A stretch of 64,000 bases of DNA from Strongylocentrotus purpuratus (taxonomy: Eukaryota; Echinodermata; Echinoidea; Camarodonta; Strongylocentrotidae): the NCBI RefSeq assembly GCF_000002235.5, contig NW_022145606.1, positions 17,190,254 to 17,254,253 on the forward strand, given 5' to 3'. How positions within the stretch are numbered: the first letter of the stretch is position 1; the number at the start of each line of letters is the position of its first letter. The position numbers and the translations under genes are program-made. Below the pieces are notes generated by a model. The model was not told the origin of the DNA. It saw only the letters and a program-made list of their open reading frames with translations, and made no database searches. Shown here one piece after another: positions 54,144-64,000 of the stretch.

Positions 54144-55547
54144 TTAAAAAAGATTGAGAGTTTTGCATTTTTTAATTTCCTGAGCTATTCTATTCCATAT
54201 TAATGGTCCTTTAAAAAAAAATGAATTTTTCATACAAGTTGTTCTAATCTTGGGGAGGTGATAATTTAGGGCATTTCTAATATTAAAATTATGCACATCA
54301 CAATTCAAGTTAAAACATGTTGATAAAAAGGTAGGCAAGTTGCCATTAAATCTTGAAAACATGAAAACTGCAATATAAAAATTATGCATATCGATTACAT
54401 TCAAAATTCCTAGTTTACAAAATAAAGGATTACAGTGAGCATAATATTGGGAATGAGTTATAATGCGTATTGCTTTCTTTTGAAGCTTAAGTAACCTTAA
54501 CATATCATTTTTATTAAAATTTGCCCATGCAACTATACAGTAATTAAAATATGGTGTTATTAAAGTATGATACAACATTTTCAAAATATTTAAGGGATAA
54601 AAATGAACTTTATATAAAATACCAATATTTTTTGCTATTTTATTGCACACCACATTTTTATGCTCATGCCACTTCAATTTATGATTAATTACAATACCTA
54701 AAAACTTAAGATTATCTACACGTTCAAAATTATGATCATTTACTCGTAAGTGAATGTTGTTAAAATCAATATTTCTATTTGTAAAAACCATAAACTTAGT
54801 TTTATCATAATTTAAAACCAATTTATTATATAAGAACCAATTAGAAAGTTTCAAAATTTCTTGCTTAAAAACAGTTTGTAAAACCTGGACATCAGAATGA
54901 GACATAAAAACACTTGTGTCATCAGCAAATAAAATAAACTTCAGTTTATCAGAAACACTGCACATGTCATTTACATAAATAATGAATAAAAGAGGCCCAA
55001 GGATGGATCCTTGAGGCACTCCACATCTAAAAAAAAAATTATATTAGACTTATCTTTATTTATTTGAACAAATTGGGTTCTAATTTCTAAATAACTTTCA
55101 AACCATTTTAAAGTTACTCCACGAATACCATAATAATAGATTTTTTTCAATAAAATAGTGTGGTCTAATTTTAAATGCTTTACTTAAATCTAAAAAAAGG
55201 CCCATTAAGATATTATTATTTTCAAAAGTTTTCAAAACATTATAAATAAAATGCATAATTGCATTAGATGTAGAGTGCCCAGGTCTAAAACCATATTGAC
55301 ATTCAGTGATAATATTACACTTATTTAAAAACATAAGAAGTCGATTATAAACAGCTCTTTCTAAAATCTTTGAGAAAACAGGGAGTATAGATATAGGTCG
55401 ATAATTAGAAACATTTTCTTTAGTGCCATTTTTAAAAACAGGAATAACCTTTGCAAGTTTTAATTGCTCTGGTACTATACCTGCAGATAAAGAAATATTA
55501 AATATTGCACTTAAAGGACATGATATAATATGAACAACTTTTTTCAA
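54144..55547 (-). pseudogene. LINE ORF2, reverse transcriptase part (frameshifted)
   Basis: Two segments. Segment one (55547-55098) has NYRPISILPVFSKILERAVY and GLFLDLSKAF. After frameshifts near 55165 and at an A-run near 55035, segment two (55019-54144, 291 residues) has MPQGSILGPLLFIIYVNDM, FADDTSVFMSH (catalytic ADD at about 54918-54928) and a full thumb/C-terminal region. Only a few lesions, so a relatively recent insertion. Confidence 0.9.
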
Positions 55548-55727
55548 TAATTTAACACTTACATCATCATGACCACAACTCTTATTATTTTTTAATTTAC
55601 TTACAATATTGATTATTTATGTGGGGGTAATGGGATTAAAAAAGCTGTACATGAATTAAAATCAATATTACTATAAATGTCATCATTATCTATGTTGTCT
55701 AAATTATCAGTTAAGCTAGGTCCTATA

Positions 55728-56984
55728 TTAAACAGAGCATATTTCTTTCTTATCACATATAGCTTGATCATTACACATAACCGAGTCGGGCATATTATGC
55801 TTACTCGTACTCTTACCGAGACTTTCATTGATTAGTTTCCATGTTTTCCGTATGTTTCCTGATGCATTTTCAAATTTGGCCTTAAAATATTCTATTTTAG
55901 CTTTTTTAATTTTACCATAAACCATATTTTTATATTTGTAATATTTATCTTTTTTATATTCAATTGGATCTTTCAAGTACTTCTGATATAATTCACACTT
56001 TTTTTTTGCACATTTTGCGTAACTCTTTAATAAACCATCGGTTATTATATTTTTTTTTTTACTTTTTACACATTTTTTCAAAGGAAAACATTTATTAAAA
56101 ATACGAACATACTGTCTTAAAAAATATTCATAACTATAATTTGGATCATTAGAACATAAAGTCCAATCAGAGTTATACATTTCATGCATAAATTTTCCAA
56201 TATTTTCCTCATTTAGGTCACGTAAAAGAAAATTATTATCTTCATTTTGTATACACTGTTTTTTATTGATTAAAAATACTGGCAAATGGTCACTTACGTC
56301 ACTTAAAATTGTTCCACACCAAACTTCTTCTAAATTATTCGAAAAAATATTATCAATTAAAGCACAAGACCTGTCAGTTATTCGGGTTGGACAATGAATC
56401 ATGGGATATAAAAAATGAGTCATCAATAATTCTAAAAAATCATTAACAGATTGACAAGAGTTAACATCAAATAAATTAATATTAAAATCGCCCATAAGAT
56501 ATATGTCTTTATTTTCCTTATGAACAACATTCAAAGTATCTTCTAAAATATCTAAGAACGATTGTACTGGTTGATTTGGAGGCCGGTAAATAACACCAAT
56601 TAAAACATTTTTCTTTACCTTTTCAATTTCTATAAACATTGACTCAAAACATTCATTATTTACATCTAAATCCTTACGTTGTTTATATTTTAAATTATTA
56701 TTTAATAAAAGCCCTACACCTCCTCCTTTCTTACCTTGTCTTACATTCAATAAAAAAAAATCATTAAAATTGTAGAATGGGACAGCCTCTTTAATCCAAA
56801 ATTCAGTAAAACCAATTGCAGAAAATTGCACATCAATAGCATCTAAAAGCGAACATATTGCACTATAATTCTTATTTAAACTACGACAATTTTTATGAAG
56901 GTAACTTGATGTAAAATATACTTTAGAATGAGAATTAAAAGTGTTTAAACGTATAACAAAAACTATTTGGTCCATATTCTTCAT
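55728..56984 (-). pseudogene. LINE ORF2, endonuclease part
   Basis: 418 residues: CRSLNKNYSAICSLLDAIDV, GVIYRPPNQPVQSF, MGDFNINLF (forward 56470-56495), CPTRITDRSCALIDNIFSNN and SDVSDHLPVFL. The APE-type catalytic motifs (GDFN, SDH) are all present. It ends in a frameshift at ~55728 where homology passes to another frame. Confidence 0.9.
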
Positions 56985-57489
56985 CCTCCCCTGTAGTTGG
57001 ACTCAATAACTGATGAATATCTTGGGGTTCTATAGGCATTTGTATTTCACATTCATTCCGGTCATTTTTACTGGCATTTTGACATAAAAAATAAAGAGAT
57101 AGTAAAAAAACGTGTACTTGACACAAATAATATAAACGAACATTCAAAACTAAGGTTTACGAAACCAAAGCCTGAAACACACACAATTAAAACCAATAAC
57201 TTAAAACAATTCTACAACTTAAACAAACTACACAAAAGTTCAGAGATTTAAAATATTGTTGAAATAAAAGAACAATTCATCAATGGAAGAAAAAATGAAG
57301 TCAAAAATTAATGACAACAAGTAACATTCAAAATTTACTTATAATAAGAATACAACACGAAATATTAAAAACAAATCAGGACTAATTTGGTAAATTGTGG
57401 GGAAAATGCTAGTCAGAGAAGTGGAATGTATCATCGCATGCATGTGTCCATTTATTTATTGTGGTATTTTATTCAAATCATGTAATTTC

Positions 57490-58697
57490 ATTTATTGTTA
57501 GAGAAAGAAGACGATTCGTTGTACCGTTCTCGACTTGTCAGAATTTCCAAAAATGTTGCTTTGTCTGCTCCTTTTTCGTCCTATGTCCTCTTACTGCCCC
57601 TACCGCCCCTAGCTACGCGCCTGCTTTAAAGGGAAAATGTAACAATCATGATTGTGATAGCTCATAATTAGGTTAGTAAAAATGAAAGAAAAAAAACAGA
57701 TCTATTACACCAACTATGGATAAATCACGGCCCGGGAGCGTCATACCATAGTTTTGTGTTATCGGGCGAGGGCCGGGGCGTATGTAGCGACCAAGCGAGA
57801 TTTTGCAATGTTGAATGCTGAAATCATGCATTCTAGAAAATCCCTAAGCCCAATATGTACGTTCTTTTCGCTAGATTTCTTTCTAGCTATATTTCTAAAT
57901 TTCCTGGGGGACGTGTCCCCCTATCGGGTCCAGGATTGCCGCCCCTGTCCATGATTACTACCAACATGAGTTCAAATACAAGCACAAGCGAGTTGGTGTG
58001 AGCTGAATCCAAATGAAGGGCAAAATAAGAGTTTTGAAAGCGACCCTACCGTTAATTAAAAATTTGACTGTTGAGTATATAACTTCTATTTAAAAGACAT
58101 CCAAAATATTGTGCCCTTTTCAAATTTCTCACTAAAGAGTGATGACCGCAGGGGCTGTTCTTAACGTTTAATTTTGAATCCGCGGCTCGAGATTTAATGT
58201 GGCCGGCCCCCCTCTATTTAATAACGTTTGCCAAGCCTTCTGGAATGACCCCAAATCTCCCGATTACAGTTTTCCCTAATATTCGTCGTTATTGTCACTT
58301 AGCGCCATTTCCTTGTCTTTCCCCCTTTCTCACCCGACTTTTCTTTTTCCCCACCCCCCCCCCCCCACACCCACTTAGTGTTATCTAGGGTATGCACATG
58401 TTCCCTCTCTCTGCACCCCTCTATCTCCGGTGTGTAAAGTCAGTACGGGCCGGATTTTTGTGTATTACGGGCCGGACTTTGTTGCGTGAAAAGTAACTTT
58501 TTATCGGAAATTTTGGGAACACAAATTCGGTTCCTCCGACCCCGGAGTGGGAGGGAGGGGGGGGGGGGGGGCTTTCTTCTTTATCTTTTCTCTTCTCTTT
58601 TCTTTTCTCTTCTTTTTTTCCTCTATTTTTTCTTCCTTTTTTTGCGCCGCCAATAGGGGGGCCGCGGCCGTTTCGGCCCCCTGGATCCGTCACTGCT
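57490..58697. repeat. Outer part of right arm of C
   Basis: Resumption of the interrupted ~110-bp unit (57498-57545), then inverted counterparts of 46012-47240 as listed for composite C. It includes a pyrimidine run at 58575-58650 opposite the purine run at 46080-46200. Confidence 0.85.
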
Positions 58698-60380
58698 ATG
58701 ACAACGAAAAAGGCGCAATTATCAGAAGGAAAATGGTACTAATTAACGAGGATATTAAATGTGTCAAAAAAGAAGGGCAAATTATCAGAGGAGAAAAGGG
58801 GCACTTATTACAGAGTTAAAGGAGGCATCTCTCAAGTTTGAATAAGGGCACTCATCTGGACTTGAGAAATGGTGGAAAGATGCCCCAGATAAATATGATG
58901 AAAACCCCAACCAAGCAAAACCATGGATAGGAACAACAGTCTAAAGACTGAATAATCCTGGATCAAGTGAGTAAGATAAATAGGGGCACTTATACGAGAA
59001 AAAAAAAATCCCTCGCACAAATTATGTAAAAGCGGTAAGTAATAGCGTCCCGCAGGACACAACAAAATTCCCAGGTTGGTTTCCGGAAGCTGGAGAAGAA
59101 TCATTTTCGCATTGTTTACTGATTATATCCATCTTGTTTAACAGTAATGACCCATATGTGACACTGATAAACGATATGCATGAAACTAATTTTGTTAGGC
59201 ATAATTTTGCAGATTGAATGCGCAGATTAAAAAAGAAAAATGTTGACTGACAGTTCATCTTCTGCGCACCTGTACAACTGAATGGAATGTTTTTACCCAG
59301 ATTCTTGCGATAAAAGTGTGTAATTTTTTGAACAAATTTGGCTTTTACGATCGCCTTTATGGAACTGGAACTTATGAATTCACAAACTGCCGAACTCGAA
59401 AGCTTTGCTGACGTCCTTGACGATGCCCCACTTCTAACTCGTTTTGTTTTAGTCCTTTTTTCTTCCCTTTTCCTTTCCTTTCCTTTCCTTTCCTTTCCTT
59501 TTTTTTTTAGAGGGGGGGAAGGGGTGCTCCTGGACCCGTTGGCCACCCCCACCCCCCCCCCCCCCGTGTATCCGCGCCTGGTGACAGGAGTAGTATAAGA
59601 AGTCTGTTTAAGTCTGTTAAGTCTATGTAAATACAGGGTCAATGACAACGAATGTTTAGAAAACAGGATTTCGTGTAAAAGTGGAATATATGACAAACGA
59701 CTGACTTTTAATGAATAACACGTGTGTCTGTGGGATTTTGACGTTTTTAATTAACATAGCGAACTTTCATTATCCTCTTGACATTGTTTTTTTAGAGCAA
59801 AAATGACTTTTCACATGTGTGTTTCCCATTTTTCGTGTGCATATATGATTGAGAAAAAACACGAGGGAAAGTCGAAATTTCAGATATTTTTCTTTATTAC
59901 ATGCAGAGGCCAAAGCAATATTATCACAGAGTTGCCAATTTGTGTTTGACGGATTGCAACTTAACAAAGTCAACTTTCTTATTTTTAATCCGCGAATTTT
60001 TTCATAACTCTTATTGATCTATCCCTCTCATTTTTCTGTCTCTATTGAATTAAAATCAACTTAATATCAGGGTGGACTTCCCTTTTAGTGGATCCTAATT
60101 ACCTAGGGGTTTAAGTATTGTGTAATATAGTTATGGGTTGTAAATAACGAGGAATTTGGCCTTTTAAACATTTTCTTAGAGATTTTTCATCCTACGGACT
60201 TATTTTTTTTTCTCGAGCAAATAGTGACTTAAAACACGTATTTCTATGGGAATTTTAACGTTTTGAATTTCACTCGTGTGTTTTTTTATGGGAATATTTG
60301 ACGTTTTGAATATTGGATAGGCATTTTCTTGTAGGACTTAATTATAACACATGATTGTATCTATGGAATTCATTCATCAA
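58698..60380. other. Unassigned, with a TCCTT run and a transposon-like end
   Basis: TTTCC repeat at 59460-59500, then poly-C and GTATCCGCGCCTGGTGACAG near 59568, resembling the GGATCCGCGCCTG ends elsewhere. No gene seen. Confidence 0.35.
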
Positions 60381-60384
60381 ATAT

Positions 60385-60830
60385 CATACCTCTTTTCATT
60401 CATCTGATTTTAAACCCCTCTCCCTCTCCATCGAATTCATACCTCTATATTTCTTCATCGAATTCATACCTCTATCTTTCTCAATCGAATTCATATCTCT
60501 ATCTTTCTCAATCGAATTCATATCTCTCTTCTACATCAAATATCTTACCTCTCTTCTTTCATCGAATTTCATACTTCTCTTCATTCATCGCATCTTTACC
60601 CCTCTCCCTCTCCATCAGATTCATACCCCTGTCTCTAGTCTTCCTCTCTCTATCGAATTCATACCTCAGCTTCATTCACCGAATATTATACCCCTAGCTC
60701 TCCCTCTCCATCGATTGAATTCTTACCTCTTTTCATTCATCGCATAATTACCCCTCTTTCTCTATCAAATTCATACCTCTCTTCATTCATCGAATATTAT
60801 ACCCCCTCCCTTTCCATCGAATGTCTATAC
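60385..60830. repeat. Degenerate pyrimidine-rich repeat
   Basis: Loose ~25-40-bp units of ATCGAATTCATACCTCTNTC with TTCATTCATCGAAT variants. Confidence 0.75.
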
Positions 60831-60954
60831 TTTGTGTTTGACTTTCTGAGGAATGTTTACGCCGTTGGAGGTTGGACCAATATCTAATGTTCGATCAACT
60901 AAATAAAGGAACAAAGGGTATAGGTCTAGGTGTCTTTTGTATTTACAATACCTC

Positions 60955-61646
60955 TTTTCAGACTCATTTCTCTCTTAAGACTTCTGCCCAGTTTGATTTT
61001 TCCAATGTATGACGACGCATTGACTCCTGTCTCCAAGGACGCTCTGGATCCATCTCAACAGGTTTCCGCTAACGCCATGAGCTCTGATCTTCTTGAGTAG
61101 TCTCTGGTGCGGTACAGAGTCGAAAGCCTTGCCACATCAACGCCACCTTCTTCATCAATCATGCCAGTCCACTCATTTAACACTTCTATCAATTGTGTTA
61201 CCCACGACCTGCTGGGACCGAAGCAATGATGGTGATCACTCAAAAGCTGATTAACATCCATAAAATCCATAATCTGGTCACGTAGAATAGACTCCATCAT
61301 CACCTTACACACAATTGAGGTAAGGCTTACAGACCAATAGATTCCCGGAGATGTAGTTTTTCCTTTTTTTGTAGATAGCCCTTACATGAGCAACCTTCCA
61401 TGAACCAGGAAGTTTTCCCTCCTGGAGTGACTTGTTGAAGATGGTGGTCAATGGATCAGCGATACTATCTGCAGTCTCCTCCAGTACTCTGGGGTGTATG
61501 CCATCTGGTCCAGGAGACTTTGATAGGTTTATTTTTTTTAATTTCTTCTCCACTTCAGTAATACTTATGTCGTATTCTTCTAGGGCTGCACCTTCAAACT
61601 TTGATTCGACATCATTATACACCACTGCATTATTTGCACATGCCAT
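60955..61646 (-). pseudogene. LINE reverse transcriptase fragment
   Basis: Minus strand: INLSKSPGPDGIHPRVLEET, PGSWKVAHVRAIYKK, then in another frame VMMESILRDQIMDFMDVNQL and TQLIEVLNEWTGMIDEEGGV, then GNLLRWIQSVLGDRSQC. This is RT domain from its N-terminus to just past motif A, where the expected DFAKAFDTV is mutated. A different family from the other LINEs here, CR1/jockey-like. Confidence 0.85.
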
Positions 61647-61659
61647 TAAGTAGGGTCGC

Positions 61660-63000
61660 TATAGGCACAATCAGGGTGCAACTATTTTACCTACAATGTT
61701 ACGCATCTCTCCTGGAAACACAAAGTCATTTAATCAAATGTTTGTGGCCTGAAATGTTGGACCATATGAGTTTTCATCAGGCAGCAACTTTTGTTGGAAT
61801 CATATTGCTCCGATTGTCTCATTTTCGCTCGCGTGAACATTGCCAGCACAAACCACTGACCTCTACCTCCTGAACGGATCATCGCCCATTCCCATTCACT
61901 ATACGTTACGTACTAAAAGGCTGTATTGTCTGACCGTTCATGAATATTCATGTTTTTGCTAAACTCGGCAAAATGTTTGCTTTTACTAAATGGAAAAATT
62001 ACGGGGGGGGGGGGGGGGGGGGGGGGTTGGATGAAATGGACATAATGAAATAGGCAGAAGTGATCCATGATAATTCATGCTTTTTATGTTTCGTGTGCTC
62101 GACATGTGTATTATAGGCAATGACGAGCTTGCAACCTATTTTGAAAAATTACGGTGGGTGAACTTTCAAAAGTCAATGAGACATGAGGGCTCCAATGAAA
62201 GAGCTAGTGATAACATACGTCGGGGTGGATGTGCTTTTCGTTTAAACAAAAAATGAATTTTTAACGATTTTTAAAAAGTCCATAGGCTAACATGTTAGGC
62301 TGCTGACTCTGATCATGCTCTGACGATAAGGGGCGTTGTGAAATGAGACTAAACGGAGCCATATGTTAACTTGTTTTAGCTGTGGAAATAGAGGGCCAAA
62401 AATACCACTTTTTGGCTGTTACCCATTTGTACTTTGAAAATGGATTTTTTTTTCATCAGTTGTTAAATATGCTATGTCTTTCCATGTCCATGACGGCTTG
62501 AGAATTGACCCAAGAAATTGCGATACAGTGGTTATTTCTGTAAAGAGACAAGCGTAACACTTTTTTGAAAAACAGCTAAGTGCATACTATTGCCTCTATG
62601 ATTAATATATTTCAGCTTTATATTAATTGGTTATTGGTTATATTTTCTGGGTTACATATTGTCCTATCATCATCAGAAAAAAAATCGAACATAGATACAA
62701 ACTTTACAAAAATATATCCCCCATTGCGAGCATAAATTTTGTCCGGAATTTCCTGTAGTGTCCGTAACGGTGTCATTCCTGCTATATGAAAATGTTTTCA
62801 AAGTTCTTATATAGTTTGCTTCGTGTAACTACCCCGGGGACTAGCTGTGGTAGAATAATATTCAAAATATATTGCACCCTGATTGTTGCAATACCGAGTA
62901 CGTACACAGACCCCAAATCCAGAGTTTCCATTGCCTAATATTGTTTTCCATTTTCCTTTCTTTGTTTTTTGTTTTGTTCTTGTTTATCATGTATGTGTGT
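61660..63000. other. Unassigned, with a poly-G tract
   Basis: Poly-G run at about 61993-62026. Otherwise AT-rich. No gene recognised. Confidence 0.3.
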
Positions 63001-63050
63001 GCGTGTGTGTGTGTGTGTGTGTGGGGGGGGGGGGGGGGAGGGGGTACAAC
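63000..63050. repeat. (TG)n followed by poly-G
   Basis: GTGTGT run directly joined to a G tract. Confidence 0.9.
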
Positions 63051-63059
63051 TTAGTTTTT

Positions 63060-63535
63060 TTTATAGTGCTTGCTATATTCCTAAATGTCTCTAAAAGAAT
63101 TGGCACCATTTGTATAGCTTGCAGTGTGAGGGTTTTATGATTACAGTAATATATAATCACAAAACGAAAAACAACGTTGTGGGTCACAGAAAAAGCTTTA
63201 GTGATAGCCACTTCAACTCTTCCATGGTTTTGAAAATAATAAAAGCAACAACAGTAGGCCTACTAGAATACATAATTCATTTTATAGATATAAGAAACGA
63301 TAATTATAATGATAATAATAAAACAAATAATAATGAAAAATATGATAATATAATGATGATATTTACGAAATGATATTTACAATTTCTGATTTTCAAACTG
63401 AAAGATATAGGCCTGCATCGTCATCACTATTTATATCTCGCTCTCCCGTCTCTCCTTTTCCCTCGTCCCCTCTCTCCTCTCCTCTCTTTCACACACCAAT
63501 ACATAAACACCAACTCGGCCCTTTCCCCCTTCCCC
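63060..63535. other. Unassigned
   Basis: AT-rich with AATAAT words near 63300-63350 and a CTCTCC pyrimidine stretch near 63440-63490. No gene. Confidence 0.3.
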
Positions 63536-63539
63536 TTAA

Positions 63540-64000
63540 AGGTACTATGTCCCATTTGCAGGCCAAAAAAATGAAAAAGTTAAATTCCAACTGCATTTGA
63601 AAGATAATACTAATTTAGAACTTCTCTAAAAAAGGTGGGGCTTGAAAATGTCTTCAAGTGGGAAAATAACGACTATTAGTTGTCAAATCGACTTTAGGGC
63701 TATAGAGCCCAAAAGTAATAGTCTTCATTTTTAGACAATTGTACCGAATGGTCATACGTTTTATGCTGCGCAAAGATTTAATCAGTTTAATCTTGGCCAT
63801 CACAAGAAGTGGATTATTGATGTAGACAAATGCTCATGTACCCTTTACAACTCTTTTCATATATGTTATTACCAAAGAAGAAAAAAGCCAGTCAGTCACT
63901 CAATAGTCTCTGACAGTGAAGTGTAGCAAGTAAACGGGTTTCCTTGCATAATTTGAATATAAGGACACTGCTAACGTTTAAATTTCACAGATAGTACATA
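63540..64000. mobile_element. TTAA-flanked MITE-like element, family 2, copy 2 (cut by window end)
   Basis: Begins after TTAA (63536-63539) with AGGTACTATGTCCCATTTGC. The next ~430 bp align with 26832-27260 in the same orientation (CAAAGATTTAATCAGTTTAA, AGTAAACGGGTTTCCTTGCA). Its right end lies beyond the window. Confidence 0.8.

Larger units (their letters stand above)
53758..57485 (-). mobile_element. LINE inserted in the right-arm array of C
   Basis: About 3.7 kb on the minus strand. It splits one ~110-bp unit: AAGCTTTGAAATTCA on one side, AATTTCATTTATTGTTAGAG on the other. The 3' end carries a (TTGA)n tail (forward CAATCAATCAAATCAATC). Only ORF2 is recognised; the ~480 bp before it (56985-57470) has no ORF1-like frame. 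Jockey/CR1-like by motifs. Confidence 0.87.
46012..58697. mobile_element. Foldback composite C: ~12.7-kb nested inverted repeat
   Basis: Left arm 46012-49217, right arm 52488-58697 in inverted order. Matching pairs: 46016-46440 with 58350-58690 (GGATCCAGGGGG end, ACAAAGTCCGGCCCGTAATA), 46440-46640 with 58140-58350, 46840-47240 with 57500-57950 (CCCGATAACACAAAACTA), the ~110-bp arrays, and 48890-49217 with 52488-52820. Ends CATTGGCGGATCCAGG and CCTGGATCCGTCACTG are hAT-like (inference); flanking 8-mers do not match. An inner pair, GCATGCGTAGCTAGGGG (47162) and CCCCTAGCTACGCGCCTGC (57602-57620), suggests nested elements. Confidence 0.8.

Noticed and set aside
46012..58697. Clean 8-bp hAT target duplication for composite C
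   Set aside because: The 8-mers next to the GGATCC ends (ACGTAGCC and CTATGACA) do not match, so the superfamily call stays tentative.
59022..59696. 224-residue frame on the minus strand
   Set aside because: Crosses a TTTCC repeat, a poly-C tract and a transposon-like end; no domain visible and no splice support.

Overview
The window is eukaryotic, AT-rich, and dominated by introns and repeats. It has GT-AG introns, tRNA-derived SINEs, several non-LTR retrotransposon (LINE) remnants and many minisatellites. No bacterial or phage gene is visible. The gene content (sushi/CCP modules with C-type lectin domains) and long foldback inverted-repeat elements fit a marine invertebrate deuterostome, most plausibly an echinoderm. 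That assignment is an inference, not a sequence match.

One host gene can be assembled, on the minus strand from 28685 down to 2624. It has 13 coding exons: a signal-peptide exon; an 80-residue Cys-rich exon of unknown family; five CCP/sushi exons; three exons for a first C-type lectin domain (CTLD1); and three for a second (CTLD2) ending in TAA. All splice sites are GT-AG, every exon junction is in phase, and the coding total is 2115 bp (704 residues plus stop). The product should be a secreted or extracellular lectin-like protein. The CCP exons lie in a ~1.175-kb tandem array, and four of them encode identical peptides. A half EGF-like exon beside a LINE endonuclease fragment lies just upstream of the array and looks broken.

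Introns of this gene (2.8-28.6 kb) hold minisatellites with units of 90, 65, 55, 44 and ~50 bp, trinucleotide repeats, a degenerate LINE and two short elements flanked by TTAA. One TTAA insertion sits in a minisatellite whose other monomers are the empty site. Downstream of the gene (0.9-2.0 kb) is a duplicated block with a 21-bp satellite.

Upstream of the gene (29-64 kb) I see no host gene. The region is built mainly from three large inverted-repeat composites. A (29878-36342) is TA-flanked, with arms of ~26-bp tandem repeats. B (38903-42361) is a nested hairpin composite. C (46012-58697) has ~110-bp tandem repeats in both arms, a LINE in the centre and another LINE inside the right arm. Between B and C lie a hairpin MITE and a complete insertion of an L1-like element with 13-bp target-site duplications; its ORF1 is intact but its ORF2 has lost the reverse transcriptase. 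The last 6 kb holds a LINE RT fragment, pyrimidine-rich repeats and a second copy of a TTAA element cut by the window end.
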